This document shows positions 15,400 to 24,732 of a stretch of 64,000 nt of DNA, piece after piece. Made by a program: the position numbers and the translations under genes. Each line of letters opens with the position of its first letter. Position 1 is the stretch's first letter. This stretch comes from RGIG990 sp045589455 (GTDB lineage Bacteria; Verrucomicrobiota; Kiritimatiellia; RFP12; UBA3636), in contig JAZNPC010000070.1 in assembly GCA_045589455.1 (NCBI GenBank), positions 58,021 to 122,020 on the forward strand, written 5' to 3'. A model generated the notes under the pieces. It was not told the DNA's origin. It saw only the letters and a list, made by a program, of their open reading frames with translations, and searched no databases.

Positions 15400-18300
15400 A
15401 TGAAATCACAAAAAATTGCAGCAGCAATGTCATTGGCATTGACAGGTATTATGAGTTTCGCCTCTCTTGTTGGTAGTGGAGGAGAAGAAACTTTTCTAAA
15501 TGATGGAGCAGAGGTTGTTCATACCTTTAATGAGTCAGGAACATTTTCGCTTTATTCTGATGTAGAAGCACGTGTTCTTGTCGTCGGCGGTGGCGGCGGC
15601 GGCGGATTTGACTGCGGCGGTGGTGGCGGCGGTGGCGGTGTAATTGATGAAATAATTACACTAAAGGCCGGCACATATAGTATAACCGTGGGTAAAGGTG
15701 GTGCTCAAGGTGTTGCTAGTGGTCAGAAGGGCTATAATGGAGAAGATTCCATTATTACATTTCTTGATGCTTTAGGTAATCAGGTCATTTTCCAAGCATT
15801 TGGTGGTGGCGGTGGTGGAGCATACGGCTCAGGTTCAGGCAGTAATGGTGGTTGTGGTGGTGGCCCAGCAAACTGGGGTAAGGCCGGTAAAGGAGTAGAT
15901 GGTCAAGGTTACTCTTCTGTTGATGCAACAACATCTCCCCAAGGTGGCGGTGGTGCTGGTGGCTCTCCAATTCAAGTGAATAATGATAAGGGGAACCAAA
16001 TAACTCGTATGTCAGCTGGTGGACCAGGTCGTGCAAGTGATATTACTGGTGTAGTTGATTATTATGGCCCTGGTGGTGGTGCTGGTGGTTATAATGGATT
16101 AGGTGGCCTTGGTGGAGACACTATACCTGATGCAGATGGTTTTATTTGGGGGTGTGGTTATAATGCTGGTTCAGACGACAACTCAATGAAAAATAATTTT
16201 CAATATGCGCAAGGTCGCCCAAATCATGGTGGCGGTGGCGGTGGTTCAAAGAACTGGGGTGTTGGTGCTGCTGGTGGCTCTGGTGTAGTAATCCTACGTA
16301 TGGAAAATAAGGCTACTGTTATTAACCCAACAGTTGCTACTGGCATAATTGAAACACGAATTTTTTCTGCACTAATACCAGTTTCAGTAGAATTTGCGGG
16401 TGCTAATTCTCAAAGTGGAAAAGTTATTCTTTCTTTGCAGATTTCAAATTTTTTAGAAGATTTTGCTGAGGATGGCTCTTTTGCAAAGGATGAAATCGTT
16501 CTTGCTGATTCATTTTTTGGAACAGATGTGTTTGAAATTAATGATTTACGCCCAGCAGAAACATATTTTGTAAGATTTGTTGCAGAAAATGATGCTGGAG
16601 ACAAATCATTCACAAGTGTTATCTCATTTACTCTTCCAAAGCAGGAGGAGGTTGTTCGCATAGATACCTTTGGTAGATCAGTAACAGATGGCTTATTACA
16701 AAAGCATTATTCTTCATCATCAAGCTTTATTGATTATGACGAAACAGATGAAACTCTTGTTGCCATGCCTGGAGCAATTGCAGCAGGTCTTTCTTCAGGA
16801 AATAATCCAACTGGTTTATATACTAGCCGTTATGTAGATAAGGACGGTAACGAATGGAAAATTGATTCTGGCTATGGCTATTCATATTTAGGATATATGT
16901 GGTTGGAGGCTGGAAGTAAATATAATTTCTTTGCAAATTTCCAAGATAATACAAAACTAAAGATTGATGGTGAGATAGTTCTCAATTGTGGATATAATAC
17001 GCCATCAGTTGGAACATTTGAGTGTTCAGAAACAGGTTGGCATCGTATTCAGTTGTGGATGCAAAATGGAAGAGGTTCTGCAGGAACACACAGTGGATGG
17101 GCTTATTCCTTTGGTTGGAATAAAGATGGTGCTACAACAGTATCAGGAACACCAAATGCCATTGATTGGAAGTTTTTTAGTGTTGAATATGGTGCAAAAT
17201 TGAAAACAGGTATTCCTGGACGTGATATAATTGTTGATTCATATTCTCAAAATGGTCAAAACATTGATTTTAATGTAAATATTAGCTCAGGTGATGAGGG
17301 GTTGTTATATGCACTATATGGTGACACCTATGGAGCTGAGGATCTAGATGCATGGGAAAATGTCACACTTGTAGGTGATATTTCAGCTGCTGAGCAAGAG
17401 TTTATCGCTTCAGTCCCTAAGTCATTGTATACTCGTTTTATGTTCGTTCATCCTGATGATTCAACCTCATGGAGTTATACATCACAGATTGATTTGACAA
17501 CTGTTGCTATTAGCGAAAACGGTGTTATACATGATGGAGATATAGGTACATTTAATTTTAATGTTGGAAGTGTCGGTATTGGAGAGTTCTCTATGAAACT
17601 ACTCTTGTCAACATCTCAGGATATGAGTGGAGCAAAGGAGTATAATATTCCGGTTTTCAATGTTGGTAGCTATTCTTATGAAACTACTCTTGAACCAGGA
17701 ACAACTTATTATTATCAGTATGTTGCTACAACAAGCGAGGGTGGTAGCGATACAACAGATGTTGCTTCATTTACAACAAAGGCAGGTACAATATTGCCTA
17801 CAAATCCATCAGTGTCAGTAGATAATCGCACAGTTACTATTAAAATGGATAATATTGTAATCGGAGCTGGTGAAACAACTTATAAGGTCTTTGTTGGAAA
17901 AGATATTGATAGCATGGTTGAGCATGACTTTGTTTCTGGTTCTGATGCTACACAATCAAATATTAAGGTTGTTCTTGAAGGACTTCCTCAGGATTGGAAG
18001 ATATATGTTACCTCAGAAAACTCAACAGCATCAGGAATTAGTTGGACATCGCAAACAGACATTATTTCTGTTACAACTCGTGATCTAGCTTCTTATGCCT
18101 GGAATAAGGAAGTAGTTGAGGGCAATTGGGATGATCCAGATAATTGGATAGTTACTAAAGCCCCTGCAGATGGAATTGTGGCTGGCTATCCTGTGGATGA
18201 AAACAATGGTATTCATTTTGAGGCAGGAACTGTTGCTACAGTTTATATTTCTGATAACTACTACTATTTGGAAGATCTTCATTTTGGTTCAAGAGATGGT

Positions 18301-19134
18301 TTACGACTTCGTTTTGTTGGAAAAGATGCTTCTACATCAAGAATTCGTTTTGATATGTTCGCTGGAGGAATGAATGATGAGTATGTTGAATTTTCTGCAT
18401 TGACATTGGGTGAAAAGGATACCATTGACTCAGGCGTAGGTAACTATGCAAGTACAAATTCTGTATTCAAATTTACAAATGGAGCAGTATTCAATCAAAG
18501 CGGTTCTAATTTAAATATTAAAGGAACCAATGTTACATTTGCTGTTGAAAGTGGATCTTCTTTATCATATAGATATATGACACTAGGCTCAGCTATTGGT
18601 GATGCATTAGTTGTTGATGATGCTTCTTTAACAGTAACAAGGCTTTTTGTTGATACTGCAGCACACTTAGATAACGTAAATATGCGCATTGCTGGTGCAA
18701 ATCCTACAATAGCTGTTAAAGAGGCAATTCTTCTTGATACAGAAAGTGTAGCAGGAAATAATGATTTAACAATAACTTTTGATGTTCCCAATGGTGGCTA
18801 TACAAATGAAGTTGTTTTATCGTCAATTTCTGCGAATGTACAGACTTTGGGTTCTTACTTAAATCCAGAAAGTACAGGTAAGATTATTGTTCGCGTAGAT
18901 CCAATGTCAGAGCAGCTACGAGGAGGAGATAGAGCTGCTGAAGGTCATTTGATTTTATGGGAATCAGGTATAGATACTAATAATGTTATTATTGAAAGCA
19001 CAAAAGGAGTTATATACTCATACACCTATGGTTGGCCATCTGATTTGGATAGACCTTCAGAGGAAGGACAATTGCCTACTGGTATAAGATGTATTATTCC
19101 ACCTACAGCTGGAACAATAATATTGATTAGATAA
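15400..19134 (+). CDS. Giant exported glycine-rich/fibronectin-like surface protein
   Basis: 1244 residues with an N-terminal signal peptide (about residues 1-25). Residues about 40-310 are a glycine-rich domain with poly-Gly runs (VVGGGGGGG, CGGGGGGGG, AFGGGGGGAYGSG) of the type seen in PVC and other surface proteins. Then come fibronectin III-like segments (about 310-420 and 600-890), a PA14-like segment (about 430-605, with LGYMWLEAGSKYNFFA and GWHRIQLWM), and a C-terminal beta-rich part opening with WNKEVVEGNWDDPDNW, a motif of passenger-type repeat proteins. No LPXTG, PEP-CTERM or outer-membrane barrel is visible at the C-terminus. Adhesion or glycan binding is plausible. It has its own promoter and interrupts umuD-umuC. 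Confidence 0.82.
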   Translation: MKSQKIAAAMSLALTGIMSFASLVGSGGEETFLNDGAEVVHTFNESGTFSLYSDVEARVLVVGGGGGGGFDCGGGGGGGGVIDEIITLKAGTYSITVGKGGAQGVASGQKGYNGEDSIITFLDALGNQVIFQAFGGGGGGAYGSGSGSNGGCGGGPANWGKAGKGVDGQGYSSVDATTSPQGGGGAGGSPIQVNNDKGNQITRMSAGGPGRASDITGVVDYYGPGGGAGGYNGLGGLGGDTIPDADGFIWGCGYNAGSDDNSMKNNFQYAQGRPNHGGGGGGSKNWGVGAAGGSGVVILRMENKATVINPTVATGIIETRIFSALIPVSVEFAGANSQSGKVILSLQISNFLEDFAEDGSFAKDEIVLADSFFGTDVFEINDLRPAETYFVRFVAENDAGDKSFTSVISFTLPKQEEVVRIDTFGRSVTDGLLQKHYSSSSSFIDYDETDETLVAMPGAIAAGLSSGNNPTGLYTSRYVDKDGNEWKIDSGYGYSYLGYMWLEAGSKYNFFANFQDNTKLKIDGEIVLNCGYNTPSVGTFECSETGWHRIQLWMQNGRGSAGTHSGWAYSFGWNKDGATTVSGTPNAIDWKFFSVEYGAKLKTGIPGRDIIVDSYSQNGQNIDFNVNISSGDEGLLYALYGDTYGAEDLDAWENVTLVGDISAAEQEFIASVPKSLYTRFMFVHPDDSTSWSYTSQIDLTTVAISENGVIHDGDIGTFNFNVGSVGIGEFSMKLLLSTSQDMSGAKEYNIPVFNVGSYSYETTLEPGTTYYYQYVATTSEGGSDTTDVASFTTKAGTILPTNPSVSVDNRTVTIKMDNIVIGAGETTYKVFVGKDIDSMVEHDFVSGSDATQSNIKVVLEGLPQDWKIYVTSENSTASGISWTSQTDIISVTTRDLASYAWNKEVVEGNWDDPDNWIVTKAPADGIVAGYPVDENNGIHFEAGTVATVYISDNYYYLEDLHFGSRDGLRLRFVGKDASTSRIRFDMFAGGMNDEYVEFSALTLGEKDTIDSGVGNYASTNSVFKFTNGAVFNQSGSNLNIKGTNVTFAVESGSSLSYRYMTLGSAIGDALVVDDASLTVTRLFVDTAAHLDNVNMRIAGANPTIAVKEAILLDTESVAGNNDLTITFDVPNGGYTNEVVLSSISANVQTLGSYLNPESTGKIIVRVDPMSEQLRGGDRAAEGHLILWESGIDTNNVIIESTKGVIYSYTYGWPSDLDRPSEEGQLPTGIRCIIPPTAGTIILIR

Positions 19135-19140
19135 TAAGTA

Positions 19141-19174
19141 TATGTGGACGTTTGCAAAGGCTTGCGTTCACATA
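19141..19174 (+). terminator. Hairpin downstream of the giant gene, possible terminator
   Basis: Ten-pair stem tatgtggacg/cgttcacata (one G-T) around a 14-base loop, seven bases after the stop. There is no proper T tract, so function is uncertain. Confidence 0.4.
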
Positions 19175-19189
19175 TTAATTCAAAGTATA

Positions 19190-19263
19190 AAAGAAAATCA
19201 TCTTTTTAGTAGAAAATTATGCTTTCGTGTAATTTCATTCTTGAGAAAAGTATGATTTTCTTT
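19190..19263. repeat. 12-bp perfect inverted repeat upstream of umuC
   Basis: AAAGAAAATCAT (19190-19201) and ATGATTTTCTTT (19252-19263) enclose 50 bases that themselves can fold (gaaaatta ... taatttc). It could be an operator pair or a structured leader ahead of umuC; no direct evidence of either. Confidence 0.4.
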
Positions 19264-19365
19264 TAACTATATAACGGAATTGTGTTTTAGTTGCTATTCT
19301 ATATCTTTTTGTAATAGTGTGCTATCAATTTGAGAAATCAGGTTAAATCCTTAAGGTTAATTGCA

Positions 19366-20643
19366 ATGATTGGTCTTGTTGATGGAAACAATTTCTATGT
19401 TTCCTGCGAAAGAATCTTTAATCCCAAGCTAGAGGGTCGCCCAGTGGCTGTGCTTTCCAATAATGATGGGTGCGTAATTAGCCGCTCCTATGAGTTTAAG
19501 GCACTAAATATTCCAATGGGCACCCCATATTTTAAGCTAAAACCAATGCTAAATGCATATGGGATAGCCATAAAATCAAGCAATTATGAGCTATATGGTG
19601 ATATTTCTCGCCGCATTATATCCGTTTTACAAGAGCATTGTCACGATGTAGAACAATATTCTATCGATGAAGCCTTTGTTTATATGGACCTACATAAAGG
19701 TTACGATGTGGCAGAGTATGAGGCTTTTGGACGCCAGTTAAGAAGCCGTGTGTTAAATTGGGTGGGTATACCTTGTGGTGTTGGTTTTGCAAAGACAAAG
19801 ACGCTTGCCAAGATAGCAAATCATATTGGCAAGAAGTTGCCTTCAGGTGTATTTGTGATGCCAGAAAATCCTAAAACAGTTCTTGAAAATTTGCCAATAG
19901 ATGAGGTTTGGGGTATAGGGAGAAGACTTGCTGCTCGCCTTCAGCAAATGGGAATAAGGTCAGCATGGCAATTTGCAAACCTAGATAGAGCATTGATTCA
20001 AAAGAAGTTTAGTATTACTCAGGTAAAGACAGCTGATGAGCTTCTCGGTATTCCACGCTTTGAACGAGAAAATCCAGAAGAGCCTTCCCAAAGTATATCT
20101 TGCTCTCGTTCCTATGGTTATCCAGTTGAAAAAATAGAAGAGATTCGAGAATCTGTTGCTCACTATATCGCACAAGCTGCAGAAAAGCTCCGTAATGAGA
20201 AGCTTCGTGCAGCTGGTGCAAGCATTTACCTTCAATATTATCCAGAGTATGGACAATACGCACAAGATGGTGGCTATGTTTCTACTGTAATTGCTTTTGC
20301 ATCTGCTACTAATGCCACATCTATAATGCTTTCAAGTGTGCTACCTGCAGTTGATGCATTGTTTATAAAAGGCCGACGCTACAAAAAGTCAGGTGTGCTT
20401 TTTTATGGACTAGAGTCGGAACGCATACAGCAGCTTGAGCTTTTTAGAGATGAAGCTGCAGAAGCACAAAAGGAAAGAGAAGAAAGGCTTGCACGTGTGG
20501 TCGATTCTGTAAATAATCAATTAGGCCGCAATACATTATTCTATCTCTCAGAAGGCATTGAACGCCCATGGCAAATGCGCCGTGAATTCCTTACTCCAGA
20601 CTACACCACCTCTTGGGATGATTTGCCTGTTGCTAACTGCTAA
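19366..20643 (+). CDS. umuC: DNA polymerase V catalytic subunit UmuC
   Basis: 425 residues, full length for UmuC. Y-family palm motifs are intact: LVDGNNFYVSCE (first Asp at residue 6), VLSNNDGCVISRS, and YSIDEAFV (Asp101/Glu102). The VGFAKTKTLAKIANH thumb segment and GIGRR/WGIGRRLAARL helix-hairpin-helix follow. It performs error-prone translesion synthesis with UmuD'. The in-frame TTG at 19330 is rejected because family members begin directly at the LCD/LVDGN segment and an AAGG lies upstream of ATG 19366. Its expected partner umuD is upstream of the large surface-protein gene. Confidence 0.94.
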   Translation: MIGLVDGNNFYVSCERIFNPKLEGRPVAVLSNNDGCVISRSYEFKALNIPMGTPYFKLKPMLNAYGIAIKSSNYELYGDISRRIISVLQEHCHDVEQYSIDEAFVYMDLHKGYDVAEYEAFGRQLRSRVLNWVGIPCGVGFAKTKTLAKIANHIGKKLPSGVFVMPENPKTVLENLPIDEVWGIGRRLAARLQQMGIRSAWQFANLDRALIQKKFSITQVKTADELLGIPRFERENPEEPSQSISCSRSYGYPVEKIEEIRESVAHYIAQAAEKLRNEKLRAAGASIYLQYYPEYGQYAQDGGYVSTVIAFASATNATSIMLSSVLPAVDALFIKGRRYKKSGVLFYGLESERIQQLELFRDEAAEAQKEREERLARVVDSVNNQLGRNTLFYLSEGIERPWQMRREFLTPDYTTSWDDLPVANC

Positions 20644-20707
20644 TTATTAAGTTAATAAAGCGTTCGTACTTATTTAAATAAAATATTATTAAGAAATGAG
20701 ATCAATT

Positions 20708-21790
20708 ATGGAAAAGAAAGTTGTTAAATTAGGTGTTGTAGGATTAAAAAGAGGGGCATATGTTGCTTGGACATTAATCGGAGACGAAAATGTTGTTATC
20801 CGTGCAATAGCAGATTGCGACCCAGTGACACTTCAAGCATGTAAGGAAGATTATGCAAAAAATGGCGTCAGCGATTTACTTTGTTTTGAAAGTATTGAGG
20901 AGCTTTTAAAAAGCGATATTGATGCAGTTTATATTGCTACAGATAAGCCATTACACACAAAACATACAATAATGGCTCTAGATGCAGGGAAGCATGTTCT
21001 TAGTGAGATTCCTGTAATCGAAACACTAGAAGAAGCAGAGCTTCTTCGTGCAGCGGTAAATGCACATCCAGAGTTAAAGTATATGGCTGCTGAAAATTGT
21101 TTTTATTGGGAATTTATTCAGGAATGGAAGAAGATGCACGAGGAGGGAAGATTTGGTGATATTCTTTATGCAGAATCTGAATATCTTCATGCAGCACATC
21201 CTGATGAAATTAAGCCATTTTCTCCAGAGAATCATTGGAGGCGTTATAACCCTGCCATAACATATCTAACACATAATCTTGGCCCTCTTTTATACATAAT
21301 GGATGATTATTGCGTAAGTGTCTCTTGTATGGCTCCTACAGCGGCTAAATATAATCCCCATTCAAAGAATGATGAAAATGGGATTGCAATCTTTAGAACC
21401 GCTAAAGGTGCTGTTATACGTATATTTATTGGTTTTGGTATGTATGTAGGGTATGACCACAACTTTGCTTTATATGGCACACGTGGCTCAATTTTAACAG
21501 ATAAAACCAAGCCATTAGAGGAAGCCCATTCTTTTGCAAAGCTTTACGATACCCCAGACACTTTTGAGAAATTTACTGAAATTCCAGTTAAATTGTCAAA
21601 AACTAATGATGTATATGGTCATGGTGGTGTTGATGCAAAGATGATTCGAGAATTTATTAAATGTATCATTGACGATACACCTCCTCCAATTGATGTAGAG
21701 ATGGGAATAAGGATATCTATACCTGGAATTTATGCAGCGGAATCAGCTAAACAGGGTGGTGCATTAGTTCAAATTCCTAAGGATGCTTAA
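20708..21790 (+). CDS. Gfo/Idh/MocA family oxidoreductase
   Basis: About 360 residues. An N-terminal Rossmann fold (KLGVVGLKRGAYVAW, then AIADCDP) is followed by the conserved VYIATDKPLHTKHTIMALDAGKHVLSEIP. The C-terminal alpha/beta substrate domain includes RYNPAITYLTHNLGPLLYIMDDY. The usual EKP triad is replaced by SEIP, so the Lys found in many dehydrogenases of this family is missing, and catalysis may differ. Family members oxidise or reduce sugars and cyclitols with NAD(P). ATG 20696 is in frame four codons earlier and cannot be excluded. It is a lone gene between umuC and trpS; the substrate is unknown. Confidence 0.82.
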   Translation: MEKKVVKLGVVGLKRGAYVAWTLIGDENVVIRAIADCDPVTLQACKEDYAKNGVSDLLCFESIEELLKSDIDAVYIATDKPLHTKHTIMALDAGKHVLSEIPVIETLEEAELLRAAVNAHPELKYMAAENCFYWEFIQEWKKMHEEGRFGDILYAESEYLHAAHPDEIKPFSPENHWRRYNPAITYLTHNLGPLLYIMDDYCVSVSCMAPTAAKYNPHSKNDENGIAIFRTAKGAVIRIFIGFGMYVGYDHNFALYGTRGSILTDKTKPLEEAHSFAKLYDTPDTFEKFTEIPVKLSKTNDVYGHGGVDAKMIREFIKCIIDDTPPPIDVEMGIRISIPGIYAAESAKQGGALVQIPKDA

Positions 21791-21929
21791 AAAACTAAAT
21801 CAAGATTGGTTATCTTAATTTACTGTAGTATGCAAAAGTAAATGCACCTTTTCCCATAGAAAACTTTGTGTTTTTACGAAAACCCCTTACTTTTAAAATA
21901 TTTATGCAACTCTAATCCCTGTCGCACGA

Positions 21930-21961
21930 CTAAACGCACCAAAACAGGTGCATTTAGTTTT
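21930..21961 (+). terminator. Likely terminator upstream of trpS
   Basis: Stem ctaaacgcacc/ggtgcatttag (21930-21940 with 21947-21957, one mismatch), 6-base loop and four T. The remainder of 21791-22086 is AT-rich leader with a TATAAT at 22064-22069; no T-box or other known leader was recognised. Confidence 0.65.
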
Positions 21962-22086
21962 GCAAATAACATATCTTAATTTACGTGTGAAAACAACATT
22001 TTATTGTTTCATTTTCTGCCCTTTTTTGATACAATTTTTAACAATAAATTTCAGTTAAAAACGTATAATTTTATTGGAGATATTTA

Positions 22087-23049
22087 ATGAGAGTTCTTTC
22101 TGGTATTCAACCTTCAGGGAAATTGCATTTGGGTAACTATTTTGGCATGATGCGCGAGTGTGTTCGCCTTCAAGAAAAAGGTGAGTCATTTGTGTTTATC
22201 GCTAACTATCATGCACTAACAACAGTGTCAAATGCTGAGCAGCTACGTACAGATACAATGGATGTAGCACTTGACTTCCTTGCATGTGGTCTAGATCCAG
22301 AGCGTACAAACTTTTTCGTGCAGAGCGATGTTCCTGAGGTGCAGGAGTTAGCATGGCTTCTTTCAATTGTTACACCAATGGGTTTGCTAGAACGTGCTCA
22401 TTCATATAAGGACAAGCTGGCACATGGTAAAGAAGCAACTCATGGCTTGTTTGCATATCCTGTGCTAATGGCTGCTGATATTCTTCTTTATCAAGCAGAT
22501 ATCGTTCCTGTCGGTAAGGATCAGAAGCAGCATCTTGAGATTACTCGTGATTTGGCAACAAAGTTTAACCTAAAGTTTGGTGAGACTTTTAAGATTCCTG
22601 AGCCATATACTCCAGAGGAGGTTGCTGTTGTTCCTGGTATTGATGGACAGAAAATGTCAAAGTCCTATAATAACACAATTCAGATGTCTGCAACTCCAAA
22701 GCAGATCAAACAAGCAATTATGTCTATCGTAACAGATTCAACACCACTTGAAGATCCAAAGGACCCTGACTCTTGCATTGTTTATCAGCTTTATAAGCTA
22801 TTAGAAACACCAGAGAAGATTGCTGAAATGGCAGATAATCTTCGTGCAGGTGGCTATGGTTATGGCCATGCAAAAAAAGAGCTTCTAGAGGCATTCAACC
22901 GCAAGTTTGAGCCATTTAGAGAGCGCCGGGCAGAGCTAGCAGAGAAGCCAGAGATGGTTAAGGAAATCCTTGCTGCAGGTGCAGCTCGTGCTCGTGCAGA
23001 GGCTCGTAAGACACTTGATGCTGCTCGTCATGCAGTAGGTCTTATCTAA
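22087..23049 (+). CDS. trpS: Tryptophanyl-tRNA synthetase
   Basis: 320 residues of a bacterial class I TrpRS. The HIGH-equivalent is HLGN (residues 14-17) after GIQPSGK, and the KMSKS loop is at residues 189-193 in GQKMSKSYNN. The Rossmann segment with NYHALTT and the tryptophan pocket region VGKDQKQHLEITRDLA are present. It charges tRNA-Trp with tryptophan. GGAG precedes the ATG by seven bases. A perfect terminator hairpin follows. Confidence 0.96.
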   Translation: MRVLSGIQPSGKLHLGNYFGMMRECVRLQEKGESFVFIANYHALTTVSNAEQLRTDTMDVALDFLACGLDPERTNFFVQSDVPEVQELAWLLSIVTPMGLLERAHSYKDKLAHGKEATHGLFAYPVLMAADILLYQADIVPVGKDQKQHLEITRDLATKFNLKFGETFKIPEPYTPEEVAVVPGIDGQKMSKSYNNTIQMSATPKQIKQAIMSIVTDSTPLEDPKDPDSCIVYQLYKLLETPEKIAEMADNLRAGGYGYGHAKKELLEAFNRKFEPFRERRAELAEKPEMVKEILAAGAARARAEARKTLDAARHAVGLI

Positions 23050-23071
23050 TTTAAGCAAGAGGGGTTGTAAT

Positions 23072-23113
23072 TTAGCGCAATATAGGTTTGCTTTTATTGC
23101 GCTAAGTTTTTTA
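23072..23113 (+). terminator. Rho-independent terminator after trpS
   Basis: Perfect 11-bp stem ttagcgcaata/tattgcgctaa (23072-23082 with 23095-23105), then g and six T. Confidence 0.9.
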
Positions 23114-23140
23114 TAAATTAATTTCAAGGAGCAAGTAATT

Positions 23141-23953
23141 ATGCAAGCACTACTTCCTGATGAATATAAGGTAAATCTTGAGGTCTTTGAGGGTCCACTA
23201 GATTTGCTTCTTTATTTGATTCGTAAGGATGAGTTGGATATTTATGATATTCCAATTGATCGCATCACTGAGCAATATACAGAGTATTTGAATGTGATGA
23301 AGATGCTTGACCTAAATATGGCTGGCGAATTTATCGTTATGGCTGCAACACTTGCTTTGATTAAGAGCCGCATGCTTCTTCCTGTTGAAGATCAAGGTGA
23401 TGACTCTGATACAGAGGAGGAGGGTAAGGACCCACGCTGGGACTTGGTTAAACAGCTTCTAGCATATAAGAAATTTAAGGATGCAGCAGATAATCTATTG
23501 CAGATGGAGCTTAAGCAGCAGAATGTGTTTGGCTCTTCTGGTGGTGTTCTTGTTTCTGATGAGGATTTAAAGGAAGAAAAGACACTTGGCGAGGTTTGTC
23601 TTTTCGATTTGATTGACGCATTTAATGATGTGCTATCTCGCACAACAATTCCACCAATTGGTGAGATTGAACCAATACGTTGGACGGTGCCTGACAAAAT
23701 TGACATGATTCTAAAGCTAGTACATGTTGATAAAAAGGTTGCATTTTCAACGCTATTTAGTCCAACCTCACCTCGTGGAGAGATTATTGTTACCTTCCTA
23801 GCTCTTCTTGAGCTATTGCGCTTACGCCAGATTACTGCAGTTCAGGATTCTTCCTTTACTGAAATCATGGTTACACCTTTGGAGGATATCTCAGATAGCA
23901 CGGATTTACCACCACCTGTGATAGGAGGCAGTGATCATGTTGAACAATTCTAA
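23141..23953 (+). CDS. scpA: Segregation and condensation protein A
   Basis: 270 residues. The N-terminus NLEVFEGPLDLLLYLIRKDELDIYDI is the kleisin ScpA signature, followed by MAGEFIVMAATLALIKSRMLLP. A central acidic insert (about residues 86-92) precedes the C-terminal winged-helix part. ScpA bridges SMC heads with ScpB to form bacterial condensin for chromosome segregation. Its 3' end overlaps the start of scpB, and the two are surely co-transcribed. smc is not in this window. Confidence 0.95.
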   Translation: MQALLPDEYKVNLEVFEGPLDLLLYLIRKDELDIYDIPIDRITEQYTEYLNVMKMLDLNMAGEFIVMAATLALIKSRMLLPVEDQGDDSDTEEEGKDPRWDLVKQLLAYKKFKDAADNLLQMELKQQNVFGSSGGVLVSDEDLKEEKTLGEVCLFDLIDAFNDVLSRTTIPPIGEIEPIRWTVPDKIDMILKLVHVDKKVAFSTLFSPTSPRGEIIVTFLALLELLRLRQITAVQDSSFTEIMVTPLEDISDSTDLPPPVIGGSDHVEQF

Positions 23954-24692
23954 TGAGGACAAATTGCCAGAGCTTAAGCAAATAATTTGTGCTTTGATTC
24001 TTGGCTCTGATCATCCAATTACTCCTCAAGAAATTCACAAGATTGTAGAAACAGTTGAAGAGGAACGCCGTGCTGAATTAGAGAAGCCTGTTGAGGTTTC
24101 TGATGATGAGCTAGAGGCCGTTCAGCGTATTGCTGATGAGGCTGCAAAGGAAGGCGAGAGTGGAATTGTAAACAAAGAAGAGGCTATTGCTCAGTTTGCT
24201 GAAGCAGATGCTGCAGCGGCAGCTGCGACAACTGAAAAGCGCCCTGAGCTTAAGATGGTTTCTGACAAGGTTATGGTTTGCACTTTAAGTGCTGTTAAAA
24301 AGGCAATTGCAGAGCTTCAAGAGTATTTCAAAAACATGAATATGGGAATGGAGCTAGTAGAGATTTCTGGAGGTTATCGTTTTCAAACTTCATCAGATTG
24401 TGGTAGATGGGTTCGTAAGATGCTTAATAAAGGTAAGCCAACACGCCTTGCTCGCCCTGCAATTGAAACTCTAGCTATTATTGCATATCGTCAGCCAGTA
24501 TCACGCTCAGAGATTGAAGGTATTCGTGGCGTAAGCGCTGGCCATGTTATTAAGGCATTGATGGAAATGCAGCTTGTTCGCATTATTGGTCGCAGTGATT
24601 TACCTGGTAGACCATTCTTGTTTGGTACAACACCAGCATTCCTTGATCACTTTGGTTTGAAGAGCCTTAAGGAGCTTGAGACAATTCATTAA
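23937..24692 (+). CDS. scpB: Segregation and condensation protein B
   Basis: 251 residues. The C-terminal core has RPAIETLAIIAYRQPVSRSEIEGIRGV and DLPGRPFLFGTTPAFLDHFGL, diagnostic of ScpB tandem winged helices. An acidic, Ala-rich insert of about 55 residues (about 35-95) splits the N-terminal winged helix from the typical fold and makes the protein longer than the usual 190-200 residues. AGGAGG at 23923-23928 lies eight bases from ATG 23937, so the in-frame GTG at 23931 is not used. It overlaps scpA by 17 bases. Confidence 0.94.
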   Translation: MLNNSNEDKLPELKQIICALILGSDHPITPQEIHKIVETVEEERRAELEKPVEVSDDELEAVQRIADEAAKEGESGIVNKEEAIAQFAEADAAAAAATTEKRPELKMVSDKVMVCTLSAVKKAIAELQEYFKNMNMGMELVEISGGYRFQTSSDCGRWVRKMLNKGKPTRLARPAIETLAIIAYRQPVSRSEIEGIRGVSAGHVIKALMEMQLVRIIGRSDLPGRPFLFGTTPAFLDHFGLKSLKELETIH

Positions 24693-24732
24693 TTAAGTAC
24701 TATTTTAATTCTGTTATAGGAAAGTTTAACGT

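Noticed and set aside
21791..22086. T-box or trp leader ahead of trpS
   Set aside because: No T-box consensus (such as the AGGGTGGNACCGCG bulge), no specifier loop and no Trp-rich leader peptide were found; only a terminator and AT-rich sequence.
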